A stretch of DNA of 64,000 nt from Eumeta japonica. Taxonomy: Eukaryota > Arthropoda > Insecta > Lepidoptera > Psychidae. Position numbers and translations under genes: made by a program. The notes below the pieces were generated by a model. The model had not been told where the DNA came from and made no database searches. It saw only the letters and a program-made list of their open reading frames with translations. Below are positions 61,001 to 64,000 of the stretch, piece by piece (positions within the stretch are counted from its first letter, which is position 1; each line of letters begins with the position of its first letter). The DNA is taken from positions 1-64,000 of the forward strand of contig BGZK01002085.1 in assembly GCA_005406025.1 (NCBI GenBank), given 5' to 3'.

Positions 61001-63777
61001 AAACCTCCTTATACATTTGTATCAGTTCTTCACTGTGTATCTCGGTAATGATGGTTCCACCATCTGGAAATATTTCAAAGTTATTCTAAATCTTCATAAT
61101 TCCACCAGACACAAAACAAGACTCTTCTCGAATTGACCTCTCTTTATAATGGATTCAGATAATTTTTTATGTTTCAATTGTTTAGACAAATCTATTTTAC
61201 ATCACAAGAAACAATGCATTTACTACAACAATATTTTTTTGGCAGAGCAAGGAACTGTTTACACACTTCTACTGTTTATTTAGTGGGGCACTATTAGACA
61301 ATTTCTTTAGGTCTTAACCCAATAATTGTAAGTTGTGATGTATGATGACTTTAAAAGGTTCAAAGGAGTCCGAGTACTGATACAAGGTTGGTTTTCTACT
61401 GCTTCCTTTGTAGCCTCTATCCGATACAGGTAGGTGACCAGAACGCGATTGATCTACCAGTGTCCAATCTTCACTATTAAAACGATTATACCAACACTGT
61501 GTCGTGTGCTCATTAACTCTTATCTTCTTTAATTTCACATATTTTCCCTCTGCAGCTCTTTTAACCTTTTATTTCCAATAATGTCTCAACTATACACAAA
61601 TTTCATGTTTATCACACTCCATATGTTTTATTATCCAAGTGTCTTGCCCTGTCAATTAACACAGTATCATGAAAAGAAAGTAAAATAGTATTATAGATTT
61701 TCATAGAACTATAAACTTGTAACAATTCGACATTTTGAAAATAATGTCTATAAGTCAATGAAATTGGCAAAGTCCAATGAACAAAGTAATTTTAGATAAA
61801 ATTAATTTAATACTTATTTAGTTTATATTCCAAAAAATGTATTGAATCAAAATGATGTTACTTTACAATGACAATACCCAAGCATCCGAACTTTGTTTGA
61901 CATCTTTCGAGTTTGCCATGAGAATATGATAACTTCCAATGGTAAAAGTTGCTTATCTTAATTTATTAATAATATGTATGTACAATGAATAACATATAAA
62001 ATTTATCTGTTACCTGCTGTCATGGTAATAATACTAAGTTATACCAAGGCTAATTATGTCTTGTGGTGCCATATGTTGTTGAAAACTGTACATAAGCCTA
62101 TTGATACTTGGCTACTGTGTCCAATAGCACAGTGACAAAACAACTGTCTCAAAATGTTACAAAAATGGTGCAAGACAATATTAAGAATAATATTTTTTCA
62201 ATTATGTTGTAGGGATGTCATCATATAGATGAACTTGGAAAGCAAAACATTACCAAAGTACAAATTTTCATTGAAATTGGTGCAAATGTATAAATTTATG
62301 CATATATATAAATTTCTTACTTAAGTAATAAAATGGAGAGGTCTGGTAAAATTTGCAGTGCTCAGTCATTTATGTGGCAATTTTCTTACCCATCATAACA
62401 ATTTTAATTATCTGTTAAAGTAATTTATAGCAATTTGATTGAATTAATTTTCTTATGTCCCAGTAACCAATGAAAAGACCAAATTTCATGTGTTGTATAT
62501 TCATTACATTCAGTGAATTAATATTTGTATATTAAATGTAGGTTAAAATGTTATTTAAAATGCAGTTAATAATTTTAAAGAATAGTAAGATTTTTTATTA
62601 CTTAATAGTAAAATTCTGTATTAGTAATTTTATCACAATTGAATGTATGATCTTAAGTCGAATTAATCTGTTTAATTTAATTAAAAGAAAGAAAATAAAA
62701 AATGTTCATGAGAATTATTTTTTTCTTAATTTTTATTAAACTAAAAACAATTATTTACAAACATTTCTATCTTTTTGTTTAAATATAAATTATAAGGAGT
62801 GCGTAAATGTAGACCATTATCAATCAAAAATGTTGATAGTGGGTGGACGAATTACGCAACATCAAATTGTTTAGTTAATATCTTGTGCTATTGTTTATTT
62901 ACAGTAGTGATATAATATATTATTCAGACATTTTAATAACATCAAGTGATCATAAAATACATAGCTAGTGTTAATTTTTAAGGCAAATTGTATTCTGTAA
63001 TAATAAAAAAAAACTACAATTGATTTCTTTATGTGTTCAGTTCCATCATGCTGCAGATGCTAAAAAAGCGATGGAACAGCTAAATGGATTTGAACTAGCA
63101 GGACGGCCCATGAAAGTAGGCAATGTGACAGAGCGAAATGATGGCGGCGCATCAGCGCGCTTCGACGCCGACGAGCTGGATCGCGCCGGTGTCGATTTAG
63201 GAGCCACTGGCCGCCTGCAACTTATGTTTAAATTAGCCGAGGGCACTGGCTTGCAGGTATATTTCTCACTGGTACCTTTTTGTTGTATAATATATTCTTA
63301 TTAGTTTATGTATTATTATGCAACAATTGCAAAATTATTTGACATTACAATATAAAACAAAGACAATTCTTTATTAGAAAAGCAATAAAGAATTGTCTCA
63401 TTGCCCTTAACATTTATCATAATAGATCCTAAAACTTATCAAATATTTTATTGTTGCTATAATTCTGTTATCTTTGAATTTTTAATATCTTTTATAAAAA
63501 TGCAACTTTTATTAAGAGCCTGAATTAACTGCCTAAAATTGGTTAAATAAAAAAAATGTCATGTTAATAATTCTCATACAAATGTAATATGAATATGTAT
63601 TGCTGGGAAAAGCTAGTTTGTTATATTAATCGAGGCTTATGTTATCCTTCAGATCCCACCAGCAGCAGCATCAGTGTTGATGGGATCAGGAGCTGCCCTA
63701 GCCGCGCCGCAACCACAAATTGCTCCACCTATCGCCACACAATGCTTTATGTTAAACAACATGTTTGATCCTGCCAC
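51959..63777 (+). CDS. Rbm39: RNA-binding protein 39 (CAPER) homologue, 3' end outside window
   Basis: Nuclear splicing factor related to U2AF65; in animals it also acts as a transcription co-activator. Six exons join in frame to 453 codons so far. Start MAEDFDVEAMLEAPYNK matches the conserved N-terminus. Residues ~20-185 are Arg-Asp/Glu/Ser-rich (RS-like). RRM1 is at ~195-275 (TVFCMQLSQRIRAKDLEEFF, KGIAYIEFRD). RRM2 is at ~295-372 (RNP2 LYVGSLHFN; RNP1 KGYGFLTF). The linker has GRLQLMFKLAEGTGLQ then the start of the Ala/Pro-rich segment and ATQCFMLNNMFDP, which leads into the third, UHM-type RRM, lying right of the window. The start ATG follows an acceptor (ataatag), so an upstream non-coding exon is likely. 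Introns carry several transposons. Confidence 0.96.
52883..52962 (+). CDS. Rbm39: Rbm39 coding exon 2
   Basis: Acceptor tttgtgtgacag; DDNSSSKHRSDKRSDKY then KEKDRDNGR plus two bases; donor gtaatg. Phase agrees with the next exon (AG|A, Arg). Confidence 0.9.
54397..55611 (+). mobile_element. mariner element copy B, decayed
   Basis: About 1.2 kb in Rbm39 intron 2, with gggaaaaagt-type ends. Transposase pieces: DIKDEPRSGRPFMDK, MTAEELGFDHKTVLTHLKK, LDTWVLHKLTKRN, then LLPGKTINLDLYCQLLMRL-like and SADFALPDFHLLLSIQNSL near 55380-55440. Many stops. At the position where copy A has its palindrome, copy B has the ordinary sequence gcatccatcttatagtgctg. Confidence 0.85.
55776..57604. mobile_element. 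DNA element with ~250-bp terminal inverted repeats and a Cys/His-rich ORF
   Basis: Ends tagtacagtcatttagtatt and (reverse) tagtacagtcatttggtcga, with arms of about 250-290 bases at roughly 85-90% identity (shared blocks gttttgaaaattggcaa-like, tttccaaatttcagctttgc, gccgctcgcgccgccatatt, acgcattttacaggaaaaac). A possible 3-base target duplication GAT flanks it. Between the arms lies one broken protein-coding region on the minus strand. Superfamily uncertain; long TIRs and a 3-base duplication would suit Academ-like elements, from memory only. Sits in Rbm39 intron 2. Confidence 0.75.
56078..56995 (-). pseudogene. Cys/His-rich transposon ORF, broken by frameshift
   Basis: Starts MASNEVNCFICGDILQESEV, a CX2C pair, then LLVGLKSIVVHDACRKQYNN, which supplies the H-X3-C. 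After that it continues VRKLSMKNSISELAWARNDD. A frameshift near 56550 is followed by YLVAADAQYHNSCMKKLYQT, RKKRGPYASEIDTAMQYIY and KTQLLKKYGDDILIAV. I recognise the 'CFICG...H.AC...Y' and 'LVAADA.YH..C' pattern from uncharacterised, multi-copy animal proteins, but cannot assign a function. The reading runs into the left inverted repeat, so the normal C-terminus is missing. Confidence 0.6.
57914..58535 (+). CDS. Rbm39: Rbm39 coding exon 3 (RS-like domain and RRM1 start)
   Basis: Acceptor ttattgtaacag. The first ~135 codons alternate Arg with Asp, Glu, Lys and Ser (DRDRDRDRGDR, ERDRDRERDRDRER); then LEPKLDELPPEERDLRTVF and RRM1 up to ESVPL. Donor gtaagt, phase 0. The repetitive CGx/GAx codons create long open frames on both strands that are not genes. 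Confidence 0.96.
58605..58871 (+). CDS. Rbm39: Rbm39 coding exon 4 (RRM1 end, RRM2 start)
   Basis: 89 codons, ALGLTGQKLLGIPIIVQHTQ to DPETGKSKGYGFLT; acceptor atattttcag, donor gtaagt. The intron that follows cuts the RNP1 motif before its last Phe. Confidence 0.96.
58872..63040 (+). other. Rbm39 intron 4
   Basis: AT-rich, 4.2 kb. Contains a decayed mariner (60660-61600). Around 59100-59690 'aaattgag' blocks and an end like ggagtttacactgta hint at another pogo-like MITE, too weak to call. No other coding signal. Confidence 0.55.
60660..61600 (-). mobile_element. mariner-like transposon, second subfamily, decayed
   Basis: On the minus strand the transposase reads TTQCWYNRFNSEDWTLVDQS and RSGHL (about 61400-61510), WVLLQHDNANH (about 60960, the 'HDNA.PH' catalytic block), ELGGIELQPHQAFSLDLAPS, DYLFRF and WFYHNFIELIEHWVKT (60690-60890). 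Multiple stops. Differs from copies A-C, so it is a separate lineage. Confidence 0.75.
63041..63256 (+). CDS. Rbm39: Rbm39 coding exon 5 (RRM2 end)
   Basis: 72 codons, FHHAADAKKAMEQLNGFELA, GRPMKVGNVTERNDGG, then DELDRAGVDLGATGRLQLMF. Acceptor tatgtgttcag; the donor gtatat is weaker than the others. Confidence 0.95.
63361..63398. repeat. perfect hairpin, 15-bp arms
   Basis: agacaattctttatt and its exact complement around the 8-base loop agaaaagc, in Rbm39 intron 5, about 100 bases after exon 5. Confidence 0.85.
63653..63777 (+). CDS. Rbm39: Rbm39 coding exon 6 (linker before RRM3)
   Basis: 41 codons plus two bases, IPPAAASVLMGSGAALAAPQ, then ATQCFMLNNMFDPA and AC of a Thr codon; donor gtaagt. 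The rest of the gene is beyond the window. Confidence 0.94.
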
Positions 63778-64000
63778 GTAAGTTAACTGACTTCTGAAGG
63801 CATATCATAATAAAATTTATAAAACTGTATTATTGGTACTTTTTAATACGAATATGGTACTTAAGAATTAAAACATATTGTTAGATACACTAGTATTATT
63901 CATTCAGTTATTTCTTGTTTTAACTATTTTACACCTTTAGGTTTTTTAAATATTTTGAATTTTATGTACATGTTATTTTAAAAACATAAACAAAAATTCA

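Noticed and set aside
1..64000. CRISPR arrays, prokaryotic operons, prophage or telomeric repeats
   Set aside because: No regularly spaced direct repeats, no TTAGG arrays and no prokaryotic gene organisation were seen.

Overview
The window is AT-rich eukaryotic DNA, most likely from a lepidopteran insect. The evidence is three intron-containing animal genes with standard GT-AG splice sites, plus many repeats of types I recognise from moths and butterflies: a tRNA-headed SINE, RTE-like and Jockey-like LINEs, mariner copies, and the dispersed 'GGTTCCGTA...GAGTCCGACTCGCAC' repeat. Order is inferred from memory of these families, not from a search. I see no prokaryotic features, CRISPR array or operon.

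Host genes. (1) On the minus strand, 2018-21787, a BMP5/7-type TGF-beta ligand of the glass bottom boat/60A family. Six coding exons (390 codons) are present; the last exon, with the end of the cystine knot, lies beyond base 1. (2) On the minus strand, 29655-39959, a complete Cwc15 spliceosome-associated protein gene: four coding exons, 217 aa, polyadenylation signal at 29589. (3) On the plus strand from 51959 to beyond the right edge, RBM39/CAPER: an Arg-Asp/Glu/Ser-rich N-terminus, RRM1, RRM2 and the start of the linker to the third RRM, in six coding exons. Genes 2 and 3 act in pre-mRNA splicing and gene 1 is a secreted signal. They are neighbours, not a pathway.

Transposon layer. Introns and intergenic DNA hold most of the interest. 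There are mariner remnants (266-1450, 27176-27706, 38053-38240, 54397-55611, 60660-61600), RTE-like LINE pieces (11310-13710 with a SINE inside, 33000-33600, 37437-37955), a hAT element (41834-44535) broken by a 963-bp LINE-derived insertion with 8-bp target duplications, and a Jockey-type LINE (45278-50155) with an exact 11-bp target duplication but no reverse transcriptase core. There are also two pogo-like MITEs, two copies of another TIR family, a 1.8-kb element with about 250-bp inverted repeats around a cysteine/histidine-rich ORF (55776-57604), and Helitron pieces.

Structures not explained by features: seven perfect short-loop hairpins or palindromes are scattered through the window. 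The most striking is a 54-bp perfect palindrome inside one mariner copy. Two other mariner copies in the window lack it, which points to a template-switch inverted duplication. I found no convincing new multi-gene system. The best candidates for something undescribed are the inverted-repeat element at 55776-57604 and an unidentified ORF at 35254-35800 inside a Cwc15 intron.
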